Assembly: GCA_024362935.1 (NCBI GenBank)
Contig: JANCRA010000011.1
Span: forward strand, 2,914,001-2,978,000
Origin: Setophaga petechia
Taxonomy: Eukaryota > Chordata > Aves > Passeriformes > Parulidae
Length of the DNA: 64,000 nucleotides
Direction: 5' to 3'
Positions within the stretch are counted from its first letter, which is position 1, and each line of letters starts with the position of its first letter. The notes under the pieces were generated by a model. That model saw only the letters and a program-made list of their open reading frames with translations. It made no database searches and was not told the DNA's origin. Position numbers and translations under genes: made by a program. This document shows, piece after piece, positions 36,072-49,700 of this stretch.

Positions 36072-38720
36072 CTATCTGGGAGAAGCTAGTGGGAGATTTA
36101 TTTTTTAATGCTCTCATTCCATGTGGTGAATAAAACACACTTAACCCCACAATCAACCTCTACAGCTTTCCCAGCTCTGAACCCTAGCTCTGCATACACA
36201 AGCTGTTTCTCAGTGGGTGAGGTATGTTCCTTGAATTAAGGAGGTCATCAGCCAGCTCACACCAAGGAATTGGCCCTGAGACACTGACCAGCATAGGGCA
36301 GAGAGTGGCAGCAGCTCCAGAGCATGTCCCTGTCCAAGTGCTCTGGACATGTGCTGCGGGCCTGCAAACCATGACTCACCTAAACTTGTTTTCCTCAACC
36401 TGGAACTTTATTTAGCTCATTCCTAATAACTATTTTCTACCAATACTGCTGCACTGTTAAATGGGGCTCTTTATTCAGTTACCAATTTACTTTCCTGAAA
36501 GACTTGGCTGAGGTTTCTAATACAGCTTTAAAATGTGTGGTTGGACACACAGTATATAAATATATTGATTTTTATCTCAGAAGACTGATGTTCACATTTG
36601 AAATTGGTCCTAGATTAAAGGCCTCCCTTGGCCTAATCCATCCTGAGTGGGTCTCCTGCCTACCACAGCACAGACTGGTGATAGACAGTGACACCTTTTG
36701 GGGGAGGCAGCCCCAAGCAACCCCCACGAGAAAGGACAGGTGAGTAAAAAGGCTGAATGTAAAAACTGTGCCTATTTCTAGCCAGCTTTTAGCCTTCCCC
36801 TTTGGATGGTGAGAAATTACTTGAGACCCTAAGGATCTGAAACTCACAAAACTTTGTCACCCTGTCTCTCACTGTTGCAGTTATAGAGTCACCTGTTAAG
36901 CTGCATAACAACAGAAATTAACTGCAGACCTGTGCTCATCAGATGCCTGACCAGAAGACTGACCAGCATCTTTGTGGAAATTAGAGGTTGTTGTATTGTG
37001 CTGCTTCTCGCAACACAGCAAGGGAAAGTCTGTATTGATCTGGATCCCAGCAGCCCTCTGGGTAACCCCTCACTGGCAGCAAGTGCAGGGTGAACACCAC
37101 AGACCCAAGAGAGCCCCCTCAGGTTAGTAGCTACCTGCACTGAATACCATTTGACTCCCCAGCTGCTTTGAATTTTCTGTTGACAGAGCCTGGATGGGCT
37201 TCAGTAACTGGTGAAAATGAGATAAAGATCTCTACACAAACTGAAATTTATATGAAGATTTCAAATTATGCTAATGGAAGACCAGTTGACCACATGTATT
37301 TCCCATGTTGGTGTTACAGAGAGAGAAACAATGGGTTGCTGTGCTGATAAAATCTGGAATTAAATCCATCTTCTCAGCACACTAGAATGTGTATCTTGTG
37401 AGTTAATAGGGTTGTATAAGAACAACTGCTTAGAACTGAAAGAAATGCTGTAATTGGAAAGAATTAGTATTAAACCAAACCACTGCTCTGCAACACTTTA
37501 TATGGCATCTTACAGGGCCAGGACATCAGCTGTTGGCTCACAGTCACACACACTGAGGTATGCAATTTAAAGCAACTGACCCCTGTTTTAGAGATGATTT
37601 TCCCATAACTATGCTGTCATGATCAGTGCTGGGACTTGTCCTAGGCTTTTGTGGAACAGGTGGCAACCTCATAGCTATGGACTGGCATTCCTGGGAGTGG
37701 GGACCAGAGCTTGGCTCTTGGGGCTTTGGTCCAGCTGCTGCCCCAACAGCCCTGCAGGAAGGTAGCAGATGCCAAGTGATGTGTTGCAGGGCAGGGCTCT
37801 CCCCCTGCCAGGAAGGATGCCCTTGGACTGAGGGCATTCACCCAAATCTCTGAGGGTGAACACAGAACTTCATTCTTGTCCTTTCCCATCTGCTGAGGAC
37901 ACCAGGACATGCAGAGTGGTCTCACCTCCAGGCTCAATACCTTGGAGATGCAGCTTACAGGCATATTATGGAGAACACATCACACTGGCAGCTACCTCTT
38001 CCTACCTACTGTTCAGAAAGAGAAAGGCCAAGGAAGAGGCCACACTCTGAAGCTGCAGAGTGCTTGGGGCAGCCTGGGGAAAGGTTTAATCTGGCTCATT
38101 ATGTTTGTGCTCATCTGAGCTCATTTGGGCCTAAGGGGCTTCCCCATGATGGAGAAGTTGAAGCCTCAATTGTTCTGTCTCAGAAGCTGGGAGACCTGAG
38201 AGGACACAATTCAAAAGTCCAAACCAGCTGCAGAGGACACATTTCAAAAGTCCCTGTGTTGGCTATGTGCAATTTGAAGTCTTGTGTACAAGCATATAAA
38301 CACATTTGTGCTGATGGATGTCCTTCCTCAGCCAGATAGGAAACATCTATGTTTCATGGTATGCAACTCTAGTTCAGTTTCTAGACAAAGACAGTGAATG
38401 GAATGATGTACTTTGGTCTGCTCTGAAAAGTGTTCTGTGTGAAACCACCTGAAATTCCCATTAGGTGCTTCAGATGCAAGTAAATGATAAGGACTAAAAA
38501 GGCAAATGCTTGTGTGTGGTTAGTTGGCTTTCTTACCACCGTCTCTTGTTCACAAACCCGTGACTGCAAAACACAAACCCAGCATCTAATACTTCATAAT
38601 CTTGCTTTCTGCTCAGTACTGTTCTTCTCTGAGTGCAGCTTCACCCAAACCAAAAGTGTCGTAATACCAAATATTTCTGAGGAATTAGGTAATTCTGTTT
38701 TGTATTTCCTGCCAGTTGAA

Positions 38721-38750
38721 TGTAGCTTTTCCTACTGTAGCTTTTCCTAG
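38721..38750. repeat. 15-bp tandem duplication
   Basis: TGTAGCTTTTCCTAC is followed at once by TGTAGCTTTTCCTAG, with one mismatch at the end. Confidence 0.95.
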
Positions 38751-40199
38751 GTCACTATGTTTTGGTTCCTCTCCTTATTTCTAGTTGAACTCCAGAGGGA
38801 GAGGAGGCATATTTTTTATACACAATACCTTTCCAGTTTCAATATATAAATGTGGTACCATCTGTTAAGTCTATCAGAGATGAAATGTGATGCATCTGTG
38901 TGTGTTCAGCTTTATTTGATGGAGCAGATTCTGTAAATCTGCATAGCAGCTCTTCTGGAAACATAAGAAATTCAAATGAAAATGCTAACTGGAATTTAGC
39001 ATGTGTTTCTGTGTAAGTCACATATTTTGTGACTCATTCATATGATAATACATCGCTAGAATGAGCATTATATAAGCCACATATACTCTTGGAAAAAACA
39101 TGTTTTACCACTTAAAAACAAAATGAGTCTTTGGCACTATTAATTTCTTAGGTTTCTTGTCTCTGTAGTAAGCATTTTTGCCGTTCCATTTAATTGCATT
39201 TTTTTAAAATAAGCTTGAAGCTTTATTGACATACTTAGTCAATGAAACACCAGACCCACATGGGGTAAAATCAAGCTGTTGGTTGCATCAGAGAAAGTTT
39301 TTAGAACACATTCCTCGTGGAACCTCAAAAATCTATGGATTTATTAAATCCACACATATTTCTTAGAAGTGCAAATAAAATCAGCTGTATGGTTGTGAAC
39401 ATATAAGGCCAGAAAGCTGAACTCTATTGCTAAATCACAGCAGAAGAGTGACCACAGCTTCCAACAGCACTTTAATACACCCTGTTGGGTTTATTTCCCC
39501 AATTTTGAAGTAGCTTCAATAACCTAATCTACCTCTTTTGCCACAGTAACATTCCCTGTATATGTCAAAAGGAATTGTTTGGAAGCGACACCTTTGGTGT
39601 CACTGTGACTCTTTGGGACTTCTCTAATCCAATGCAAAACTGCTTTGCAGAGAGAGCAAGACTAATCTGAAATAAAGTCCCACACAAGAAATACAAAACC
39701 AGCAGCACTGTGATGTGAGAAACTCATAGAAAGGTGCAAGAAAAGGGCAAACACACCAGCATATTTTACAAGAGGCCCAATGCTCAGGGCACTAGTAGGA
39801 CCACAGGTGATTGTTTTTCCTACATTAATTTGTCTGATCTTATCCTGAGCTCCTTTTGAACTTCTGACCCACAGCAGGATGAGTCTGCTACACTGGACAG
39901 TCAACCTGGATGTGGTGGTTTCACATGAGGCCTTTCCAGCTGCTCTGGGAGATGCTACATCTCCTTTTTGCCTGGTACCTGTCACCTGCAGGCCTCTCAC
40001 CCACTAGGTTTGCAAATAAATTCTCATTCCCTGTGCCCTTCTGTTGCCAGGTCTGACAGTTCTTTATGGTGCTCCTGCCAGGAGAGATTGCTTTGATTTA
40101 TTTACCCGCTCTACAGAATTCTTTCTGAGACAGGGCACCCACCAGAAGGGAAATCATGCTTCCAGAGATGGTGGGCATCAGAACTGGCTAAGAAATTAC

Positions 40200-40530
40200 A
40201 CAATTTATATTTTTGGTTTTTCTATTCCTTTCTTAATATTCTTAGCATTTGATTTACTTGTTTGACCAGAAAGGAGCTAAGCTAATATTTTCACGGGTCT
40301 ATCTGTAACAGCTACAAGATCCCTTTTATAGGTGGTCATTCTTACTTCAGAGCCCACAGCAGCGTTTGTGAAACAAGAGCATGCTTCCTCAGTGCCCACT
40401 ACTTAGAATTTTTTACCACTGAGTTTCTCTACCATTTCCTTGTTCAGTCAGTCCATCCCATGAGATTCTCCTGCAAAGATTTCTTGACTAATTATTTTCT
40501 CCATTTTGAATGACACTGCAAGAAAATGTT
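40200..40530 (-). mobile_element. Ancient CR1/L3-type LINE fragment
   Basis: Word order matches the reverse complement of old amniote CR1/L3 3' regions as I remember them: TATCTGTAACAGCTACAAGA, GGTGGTCATTC, TCTACCATTTCCTTG then TTCAGTCAGTCC, CATGAGATTCTCCTGCAAAG, TTCTTGACTAATTATTTTC. It is strongly diverged and the boundaries are approximate. It lies about 480 bp from exon 5. Confidence 0.55.
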
Positions 40531-41006
40531 GCTAGAGTTCCTTCCCCTTCCCAGATCTCTTGTGAATGCACTGAACTGCATGGGTCACAGTGTTGGAAAG
40601 ACTGGTAATTTATCTTTACTCCCTAGCTACATTCAGTGATGTGACCTTCTCTCTTCTCCCTACACATTTTAGGGTGGTCTTTAAAGTTTTTCACAAGACA
40701 CACTGCCAAACACACTCTGAAAAAACAAGAAGTCTATTTCAACAGGCTCTCCCTTGTCCACTGCTTCAAAGGATTCATAAGCCATGAGTTCCTCCTACAA
40801 GAATCACACTTCCCCATTGTGGACTATATGTTCTTGTGTTTGCTATGAGATTCTTCACAACTTTTTCATATGTCTATAAACCTGTTTTCTATAGGTATCA
40901 GGCTGCTTGGGGTGTAGTTACCCAGAACTCTTTTAAAAACAGACTCCCAGGAAGGGACATTCCACCCATGACCAGAAGTGGACTTTATACACAACAGTGC
41001 ACTTAC

Positions 41007-41105
41007 CTTAAAAGCCAAAATTATACTTATGAAAAGGAGGATAATCACAACCAGACATGTAGGGTTCACAGACATAATCTCTTCCTTGTAGGGGAAATTG
41101 TTGGG
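41007..41105 (-). CDS. LAPTM4B: LAPTM4B exon 5
   Basis: Acceptor TTACACAG and donor AAG|GTAAG on the minus strand enclose 99 nt, or 33 codons, with phase 0 at both ends. The peptide begins PNNFPYKEEIMSVNPTC, the luminal segment ahead of the last helix. It continues LVVIILLFISIILAFK, a strongly hydrophobic stretch that completes transmembrane helix 4 together with the start of exon 6. Differences from human are conservative (KEE for RDD, VV for VL, A for T near the end). Confidence 0.97.
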
Positions 41106-44100
41106 CTGTGTAAGCAAAAACAAGCAAAACACAGTGAGTCAATCTCAGAAGTCATATAAGAGCCATTCAACTAGTGCATTCTATAATTAACAGCTTACAA
41201 AGCTTTCTGTGATCCACTAAATCTGGAGCTCTCCCCACCAACAACCACTTTCAGTAAGAGTGGCTACAACAGGCACTGTCAACACTCAGCTGCCAAAGGC
41301 TCCCTGGAGGGCTCAGGGATTTGCTTTTTGCTTTGGATGTGGTGTGGGTTCTCTCTTCCGCTGTGCACAATGGGGCTGTATCTAACACAAACTAGCAGAA
41401 GTCTGAGAGCTTTGCAGCAGGAAATCTTCCACTATGGGAAATGGCAAGCAAATCTCATACTTACTGAGTAATCATTACACTGGCACTGGTTGCCAAAGAA
41501 CAATGGCAGCTCTTTCCAGAAAGTCAAAACATGAAAAACTGGACAGCAAAATCCTTTCACTTAATATTTTATGACATTTCAAAATACCTTGAGTCTCTTC
41601 TATTCCATCTTATTTTGGCTAAATTTCGACTACTTCTCTAGGAGCACATGTTAGTGCTGCCAAGTGTGTGCCCCATGGAGTCATGGGTCCCACATGGGGC
41701 CACCTCATGATTTCAAGTTGAAATGTGGAAATCTGTCCCAGGCCCTTCTCTTACCACGTACATGAAATAGAAGTAACAAAATGAATCTTCCTGCTTAGCA
41801 CAGGCTCAGGTCCTATCACAGGATAGTGATTTAGAGCTGTGAAACACTTCAGGATCAGTAACTGAAAAACAGCCCCTAAAAATGTTTTACTGTATTTTTT
41901 ATTGCTTAAAACTCCACGCCCTTTGAAAAGAATGTTCCAAATAGTTCTGAAATACTGCAAGATGCAAGTTCCTGTTTCAGTTAGAATAAACCATTGTTCA
42001 CAGACAGAGCTGTTCTCCACAAAAGATAACTACACTGCAACAGTAGCTCATTATATCTGAGTGCAATAGTTTCTTCCACACAACTCCCTGTTCCCTTACA
42101 GGTCTAATTACTTAACCAGGCCAGCTCTGCATCCTTGTCAGGACAATTAACTAGACCGAGCTATAACTGTATTCTTGGCAATGATGGTGTAAATCCAGAG
42201 TAACCCCTTAATAACCCTTATTCCAGCACTCAGCCCAGTGCACCAGGAAATTATCTTTTTTTTGGACAGCTGCTACTGAGAATAGCTCTTTTTTTAGCGC
42301 TTCCATGAACTGTTCAGAGTGGTTAACATCAACAGCAGCTGTAACCATTTGCAGCTAGATGTTACATAAGCACATTTTCCACTTCTTGACAGCAATGTTT
42401 CTGTTCCTCTGTTGAATTCCATGACTGAAGTTTTTATCATGCTATCTTCTTTGTTGAGGTAGAGCTTTTGTAGGGAACTAGCTTGCTATAATTCAATAAG
42501 TTACTGTTTATTTGTTTTTGGTTTTTTTTCCCCACAGGAGGTTATTCTAAATATAGTGGATGCAGCCACCCAGAGACCAAGAAAGCAAGAGTATATGCAA
42601 AGAAACAATGCACTGAAAAATTAAACAAAAACTTTATATGCATAAAATTTAAGTATTAATGCCCCAACCTGCCCTCCTGTTTGCAGAAGGGACACCATAA
42701 GTTAGGAAGGTGGAAAGTCCAGTCAGTTAAGGACGGTTACAGTAAATCTGTACCAAAATGATTTTTTCAGTACTGATCTACCATTAAAAAAACAGTCAAA
42801 ATAGTTTGTGAATATAATAAAAAATTCCTATTAAGACTGTGGTTCTCAAAGAAGAACCTGGTTTTTGAGAACCAGTCACTAATCAAAGACTGCATGCTGT
42901 GTTTTTGACCATAATCTAATGGGCTGTTTCCAAACATCAGCTCAAAAGGGCTTTGCATGGGGGTGAGAGGAGGGCAGGCAAATGACCAAGAAATTTTCCT
43001 GCCTGAAAATCAGGAACATCTGCTGGAGCCATGAACCCTGGTCAAGTCTGGGGCAGGGTGTGCTGCCCAGCAGTGCCTGGCCTTCCCTTATATCAGCACC
43101 AGCATTTCAGCAAATATTTCAGCAAAGCCAGGAGAGCACATGAGGAACAAATACTGAGCTTTGTCCCCTTCAGGCTCAGCTTTCTGACTCTCTGTCCTGA
43201 AGAGAGGAGAGGTGTAGGCAGCCCCAGTGAGGCAGTGGGTGCTGCACCCATGCCATGGTCACCCCCATGGCACACAGGTGCCTGGGAGATCTTGGTACAG
43301 GATGTGAAAATGAAAGTCAGTCTCTGCTGGGGCTTCCAGGTTTCCTGTGTGGGAGACAAAGCTTTCAGTTCTCTGATGGATATCCCAGGAGCACTGGGTC
43401 AGCATGGAAGAAACCCCTTTGGCGTTTTTTGCTAACTGGGCTGGGCCAGCCTATGAGCAGTCTGATCTTAAGTCACAACTACAAACCCCTCCAGTGCTGT
43501 AGGAAAACCAATTTATGATACCTGAACCTTTGGCAAAGAAGCAGGAAGGATGGTAGGAAGCATCTCAGCTGGCTCCAGTCACACACGGTACAGGGACCAC
43601 ACTGGAACTGGTGCCACTAGGCAGCCCTTGGGGTCTCATCCCATGGCTGCAACTGTTCCCAAAATCTCATTAATTCCTACAGAAAACGGGCACCAAGAGT
43701 GCTTCAGATGAATCAGACCACTGGTCTTCACTGACTGTAATGATTATTTCAAATATTGATGTGGATAAATGAGGTGGGACAAGAAATTCTGCTCCTGTCT
43801 TGGGAGTTTGCTCTCCTGTGGGAAGACCAATAGCTGAAATCCTGCTGCTGAGAAGTTTCCAGGCACCAGGCTTGGCGCTGAAACTTCTGAAAAAAGATCA
43901 GTGTCAGATGTTGTGCAAGGCTTGATGAAGCTGTGACTGAAATACATCTGGGTGGGAAAAACTAAGCCAATCATTGGAAATACAGGAGTGATTTTGGAGC
44001 AGAACATGACGAAAATTTCTATACAAACAAAAGGTAGTTGCAATGGTGTTGCACTGGCAAGCCAAAGTCATAATTAAAGTGTCATTTATAATCTTGTCAT

Positions 44101-44385
44101 GGATATGGAGAGGGCTGTGTGCATAGTGATAAACTTCTAATTTAAAAAAATACTTCTTATGCATATCAAAGCCCTATTAGACACTTTAAAAGACTCTAAA
44201 ATGTCCATGGAAAGTACATTTCTGCTACATTGGTATCATACAAACGCACAAAAAGAATAAAATGACAAAGGCTAAAGCCATTTCTCATTCCCTCAGCCTG
44301 CTTACATGACCTTTCATGTCTTACTTCCCCTTGGATCACAAAAAATCCACTTTAAAATACAGTGTGGATTGTCATTCCAAGTTAC

Positions 44386-44423
44386 CATTGAAACTTACAA
44401 CATTGAAACTTACAACATTGAAA
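44386..44423. repeat. 15-bp tandem repeat, 2.5 copies
   Basis: The unit CATTGAAACTTACAA occurs at 44386-44400 and 44401-44415, with a partial third copy to 44423. The full units are identical. Confidence 0.95.
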
Positions 44424-47189
44424 GAAAACAGCAATGTGTCTGTAGAATTTGTAAAGCTCTGCTATGAAGTTAGTGGTACTTCTTTGGAATTATAAAATGG
44501 CATTTAAAATGTCAGAAAGGATATTTTGGTTTTAAGCTTTAATTTATAGGAAAAATTTCTTTAGGTTAATCTCTTTTATGTCCTCTAGGCATTTCTCCAC
44601 ACATTTAAAAGCATGACTGATACCACCTGAATTGTTAGGCAGCAGCATTGCAGGCAGTCCCACAGTAAAGCTACTTAATATACTTTGAAATTTTGTTTAG
44701 ATGAACTGTCATAGTCCTGCACTTTGATTAGAAAAGAGTTTGCCTAACTCAGTTGCAGACCAGCCTGTTCTGCACCTCTGCTTCAATCATTTCATATGCT
44801 GTTACCAGATGACAGAAGATGAAGTGTTTAATTGGAAGGCTTTAAAATGCCCATATATCAAAGATTTAGTGGGGTCAAACAAAAGAAATGTGCTTCAGGT
44901 CAAACTGCTTTAGACCTCTGCGTAGAGCAAGAACTGAAATGATTTTTATTTTACACATGTTGAATTTGCTGTATGCAAAAGTTTTTGCTTTTTACATAAC
45001 AATGATAATGACTAAGATATCCAGTGTAACTCTTAGAAACTTTGATCACATGATCATCACAAAACTTACTAAATGCAAAACTTGTAACATTCACTAATTT
45101 TACATGACCCTTCAGGCTAAGATGCTCTTGCAATCCATGGCAATTAAGTAGCACACCTGAGTGCAGCTGGGTATCAAAAGGAAGAAGGAGTTTCCAAAGA
45201 CACTGTTCCTAGTAAAGAAGAAGCCAGTACAGACTGATGTTACCAAACACCCTGTGAACACAATTGCAACATTTTCAGCTATGGCCCTGACCAGCTCATT
45301 GATATGTGATCATCATCCTGCTAAAAGTACATGGAGAGTTTCACAGTAGCTGTAACTCATCACCCACACACTGACATCTGGCAGATGTAAAAGCTACCAT
45401 AGTATGATACCAAAGTAACTATATAACAATACCTGACAATAGTGAAGTAGAAATGGTTAAAGAAACAGGGTTTTTCTGACCTCAGAGCAAACAAAAAGTT
45501 CTTCTGAGACTGCTAAATGTATTCTGTTACCAAATGCACAGTTTCTTCCAGATATTCAATAATGGATTTGAAGAACAGTTGGGATTTTTCATTTACCTTA
45601 TGGAGCTGCGCCCCCTAAAATATCATTTCCCCAATGCAAAGCAGTTTTAGAGGAAAAGAAACTGTAAGAATGCCAGGAAGAAACACAATTCTTGTTCCTG
45701 ACTACCCTGGCAGATCACTGCAAAGGGGGTGAGGGCAAGACAACCCCAGGGCTTGGGGTTTGCAAACCATCAGGAGGGATCACACCCGAATGGCACTGCA
45801 TTTATGGTGTAATTGCTCACATTGATTTTCACCCTGTCACATGTCTGAGTATCTGGTAAGGGTGGATGTGCCCTTCACATGTCCCCTCTGCTCCTGCCCA
45901 CTCAGACAGATGTAGCCACTCTGAACCAAATGTAACAACCTTATGCCAACCAGATGTAGCCCTTCCAGGTAAAGGGACAAGGGCCTCCAGTTGAGCCACT
46001 TGTGCTTGGGACCACAGTTAAGACACAGGAGGCTTAATCAGCTTCAAAGCAGATGCAGAACAGCTTCAAAACATTTTTGAACAGGTGACATTAACTGTTC
46101 AAAATTCATCACAGCTCTTGATAGTTCTTCCCCATCACTAATCTCCAGCACAAATGATAAAATACAAACTAATCCTTGTTTCTAAATGAACTTAACTTGG
46201 ACTAGCTTCCAGCTGCTCATTAGCATTATGCCTTACATCTAATTTAAACAGCATTTTAATATCTCATTATTTTGCATATTAAAGCTCTAATTGCACTACC
46301 TCTTGGTCTTCCTTCTCAGTAAATGAAGCAGGAAAAGCTGATTGTCTCTCATCATACTACAATATATCCAGCTTTTATATAGTTTTTTTAAAGGAACTTT
46401 TCTGTATGTTCTCTGACTTTCAAGCATTGTTTTTTTTACAACCAGTCTCCATAAATAGATGAAGGAAATTCACACTACTGACAGAGAAGGGAAGTCTCCT
46501 CTCCCTTACTATTAATTGCTCTTTTTTCTGTCCACAAATCCCAAGAGCAATTTTTGCAAACAGCAAAACAACCTAGGGACTCTACTTTTGGCATGTAAAT
46601 CCCTAGGCTGCTTACAGGGTCACTGCATCCCAGGCACAGTTGTCAAACTCTATGCTCATCTGTATTGCTCAGGCTTTTACATTTCTTTGCATTTATCTCT
46701 GTAGCAACTGAGATTAGTGGCTGAACTCAAGTTCTCAGGCAGTCTAGCTCAGCGTCAGCCACGGGTTTCATTAGATGTGAATTTGCTGGGAAAAGTCACA
46801 AGTACTGCCACTGGGAAATGCAGAGATCTGCTCACTCTGGGCAATGCAGGGGAGGGGCTTCCAGAGGATGACACAGAACAGCCAGATTATATTCCTGCTC
46901 ACAGCCTCCCACCAAAGGACTCAATCCCTCCAGACAATGAGCCTGGAAAAGCTCTCCCACGGCTGACATCAGCTTTTGTGAAGCGCCTCTTGGGGTCCAA
47001 CATTATTAATGGAAGTCAGGAGGAGCATGAAATCTACTGTTGATTGCTGGAGACCTTCCTCTACTGAAAATAGAAACTCACTGGCAGCTGGTCAGCTTGA
47101 CCACAACCCTGTGCAGTATGCCAGCTACCCTCTCCTAAGCCATGTGATACATCCTGTATTGATCTGGTGCTTTATTGCTGCTCTGAGCA

Positions 47190-47475
47190 TCATGCTGCAA
47201 AGCCAAACATCTCATCAAAGCCCATTATGCCCCTGCCCATCTTTATTGATGGAGTCAGTAATCTTGTCAGTGAAGGAAAATGAGCTTGCCTGCAGGACTG
47301 ATTTCTCATGAAACTGTGCTGGCAGTCATTAATAAATTTTTTCTGGTCTAATCCATTATCAATTGACTGTCCTCTCAGCCCCAGCCCTTCTGTTATTATT
47401 CTGCTTGGTAGCAATGTCAGGCTAATCAGCCTATAATTATCCTGGAAATCCCCCTTGCCCTTTGGAGCACTGACA
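47190..47475 (-). mobile_element. Decayed CR1 LINE reverse-transcriptase fragment (ORF2)
   Basis: The minus-strand translation contains NYRLISLT (47415-47438), the LINE reverse-transcriptase motif usually seen as NYRPISLT. In the same frame about 30 codons on comes QHSFMRNQSC (near 47292-47321), corresponding to the CR1 motif QHGFxxxxSC. Further on, a weak FDEMFGFA sits where catalytic motif A (YLDFSKAFD) would be; the expected aspartate context is lost. Upstream, GKGDFQD fits the KKGxxxxPGNYR approach. This is a non-functional remnant of the coding region, not the 3'UTR usually left by CR1 truncation. It lies in the same orientation as LAPTM4B. Confidence 0.8.
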
Positions 47476-48993
47476 GTTTAGCACTCCTGAAGACCTGTGG
47501 CATTTCATTATCAGTCCAGAATATAATTTACAACAGCAAGACAAAGATGTGTGCAGCCAAAGATTCAGCACTCCAGAGCAGCAGTACAAATCACAGCATG
47601 CTCGGCTGCACCAAGTCCCTTCCAAGACCTTCTCTTTCTATTTCTGCTACAGAAGGACCTCTTATTTTTTTTATCTGAAAGGAAATAAAGTGATTTTTAG
47701 CACACATTTCAAGAGGAACAGCTGGTATTTGCCCTTCCAGTGAGTCAGTTCCAAATGTAGCACCAGATTTTCAGCAGAAGAGCAGAGGCTTTTAAGTGAA
47801 CATTGACCAGCCTGTTTTTGTCCCCAACAAGCTCTTGCACAGTGACCAAGACTGAGTAAAATCTGGTTACAAGTCATGCTCTGGGAGGTGGGGGGAGTTC
47901 TGCAGCCACACAGATGCTTGTGCTGCCAGAAGAGCAGGGCTGCCACCGCTGCAGCAGCAAGGGTCTGTAGGCAAAGGACAGGCAGCAAGGCTCCAGGAGT
48001 GGCAGTGCCAGCTGTAGCACTCCCAAACCATGGCTGTAATTTGCTCTTTTCCACTCATATCTCTGAGAACCTTTTGATTTATGCCTCTGCTTCTCTTCCA
48101 ATGCACCATCAGCTGTGAATGCAGGTGGGTGTTAAGTAGATGAAGGATAACAGGCTCCTGATACATCCCAGCTCTCACTGGCATGACACATTGCCTCTTC
48201 CTGCAGATTTGTGTGGCTACTTATCTGCCTGCTGGTTCTCATTACCTGTTATTTATACTGGCCAGCTTTCCATGCACACAACAAAGTTCACAGCCCAGCT
48301 AATCTGTATTCAGGTTCTCAAGGCAGATTTTCAGAGACATTTGCAGCACTGGCTTCTCCAGAGCTCTGTGACTCCACGTGACCCTGCTGAATGTGGGATG
48401 TGCTCCTGTGATGAGACAGAGGCTGGTGGGCTCTTGTCTTTGCTCTTGGGGGTTGTGATCATATCTTCTACACTTATGCAATACTGACCATGGATGTTTG
48501 GCCAAAGCAGAATGAGAAGGGAGACTCTAAATGTCCCTAGGACAGAATCCAAAATATTTTCTAGCAAAACCAAACCTACATTCAATCAAACTCCTGCCTA
48601 ATTAAATGTGTTATAGCTACTAAATAAATTAAAAGGAGCAATAAAATATCCTTGAAAGAGTACCAAAAATAAGCCATATATGAACACAATAACTCTGAAT
48701 GCAAAAGCAATTATTCATCATTCATGTCTTGCAATATGAGTCTCACTCTAAATGAATGGTGCTAGAGCTTTCACATCATTGCAAAACTTCTGAGCTTTTC
48801 ACAAATATTGTAGTAACTAGCAATGTAGCCTCCATTGCAAGGATGTTGAATTCAGTCTGGCAAGGACTGAAAGAACTTCTCAAGGACTGTATGAGAAGGA
48901 TACCACTGGCTAGAAATACAGGGCAGAAACTCCACCTTATAGAGGCTTTTCTCCCCAAAGCCCCTAAAGGTCTGTGAACATCAAGTGATTTAC

Positions 48994-49116
48994 CAGCTGG
49001 CGGAGGTAGTCCTGAATTGTGCTGGGATAGACGAGTACACTGATGGCAACCAACGTGTTGAGGGCAAAGTCAAAGATCTGGTAACAGAAGAAAGGGATGA
49101 TCCAAGCTGCATGTTG
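48994..49116 (-). CDS. LAPTM4B: LAPTM4B exon 4
   Basis: Acceptor CCTTTTTAG and donor CTG|GTAAAT on the minus strand enclose 123 nt, or 41 codons, with phase 0 at both ends. The peptide starts [20 protein letters not shown] and continues [21 protein letters not shown]. It supplies transmembrane helix 3, with the conserved IIPFFCYQ/RxFDF signature of LAPTM4 proteins, and the following luminal loop. The donor is a weaker GTAAAT, compared with GTAAG at exons 2, 5 and 6. Confidence 0.97.
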
Positions 49117-49700
49117 CTAAAAAGGAAATAAATTAGAAACTCATCAGCCACGGGTAAAAATATGTCTTTCTACAAGAATTTAAGAAATATTTGACATTAT
49201 GGAGTATTAAATCAGCTAAAAGAAATATGACATTCAGTCAAGAGGTTTGGCCAAGGCAATCTGGCTGCTTTACTGCAGTCATATGTGCAGTGCAACTCCC
49301 ACAACTTGTTACATTAGGAGATTCAGAAACCACACAATCCTAACTAATAGGATTAATGTTGGAACAAACCACAGGCTTGGGAGGTGAATGGGAAAAAATT
49401 CCCTTAACTTTGATAGGTACAAGATTCAGTTCTCTGAATTCATCATTTGCCCAGAGCTAACTCATATTTGAAACTACAGACAATCAACACAATTGCAGCA
49501 GGGGGCCCTGGGGTACCACTGATCTAAGCAATCAGTTCTGCTGCCTCTTCAACTTCTTTTCCCTCTCCCAATTTTCAGCTAAGCAAGCAAAAAAGCAATT
49601 GTTAGAAAAGAGTTTCCTTGATTTTTTTCTATGGAGTTGTGTGGTCCACTTTATTCATGTCTTCCCCAAATGTAATGAATTACCAAATGTAATGAATTAC
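49117..49700 (-). other. LAPTM4B: LAPTM4B intron 3
   Basis: The shortest intron, 584 bp, starting with GTAATTC at 49700. Its first bases lie inside a 17-bp tandem duplication that copies the donor. The rest is unremarkable AT-rich sequence. Confidence 0.95.

Larger units (their letters stand above)
34422..41006 (-). other. LAPTM4B: LAPTM4B intron 5
   Basis: 6,585 bp of AT-rich intron. It holds a perfect 13-bp hairpin (36040-36071), a 15-bp tandem duplication (38721-38750) and an ancient CR1/L3-type fragment (about 40200-40530). The stretch 37600-37870 is somewhat GC-rich but unassigned. No other exon is supported. Confidence 0.88.
41106..48993 (-). other. LAPTM4B: LAPTM4B intron 4
   Basis: 7,888 bp. 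It contains a 15-bp tandem repeat (44386-44423) and a decayed CR1 reverse-transcriptase fragment (47190-47475). The sequence at 46700-47180, beside the latter, has a 108-codon plus-strand open frame of unknown meaning and may belong to the same or another old insertion. Nothing else stands out. Confidence 0.88.
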
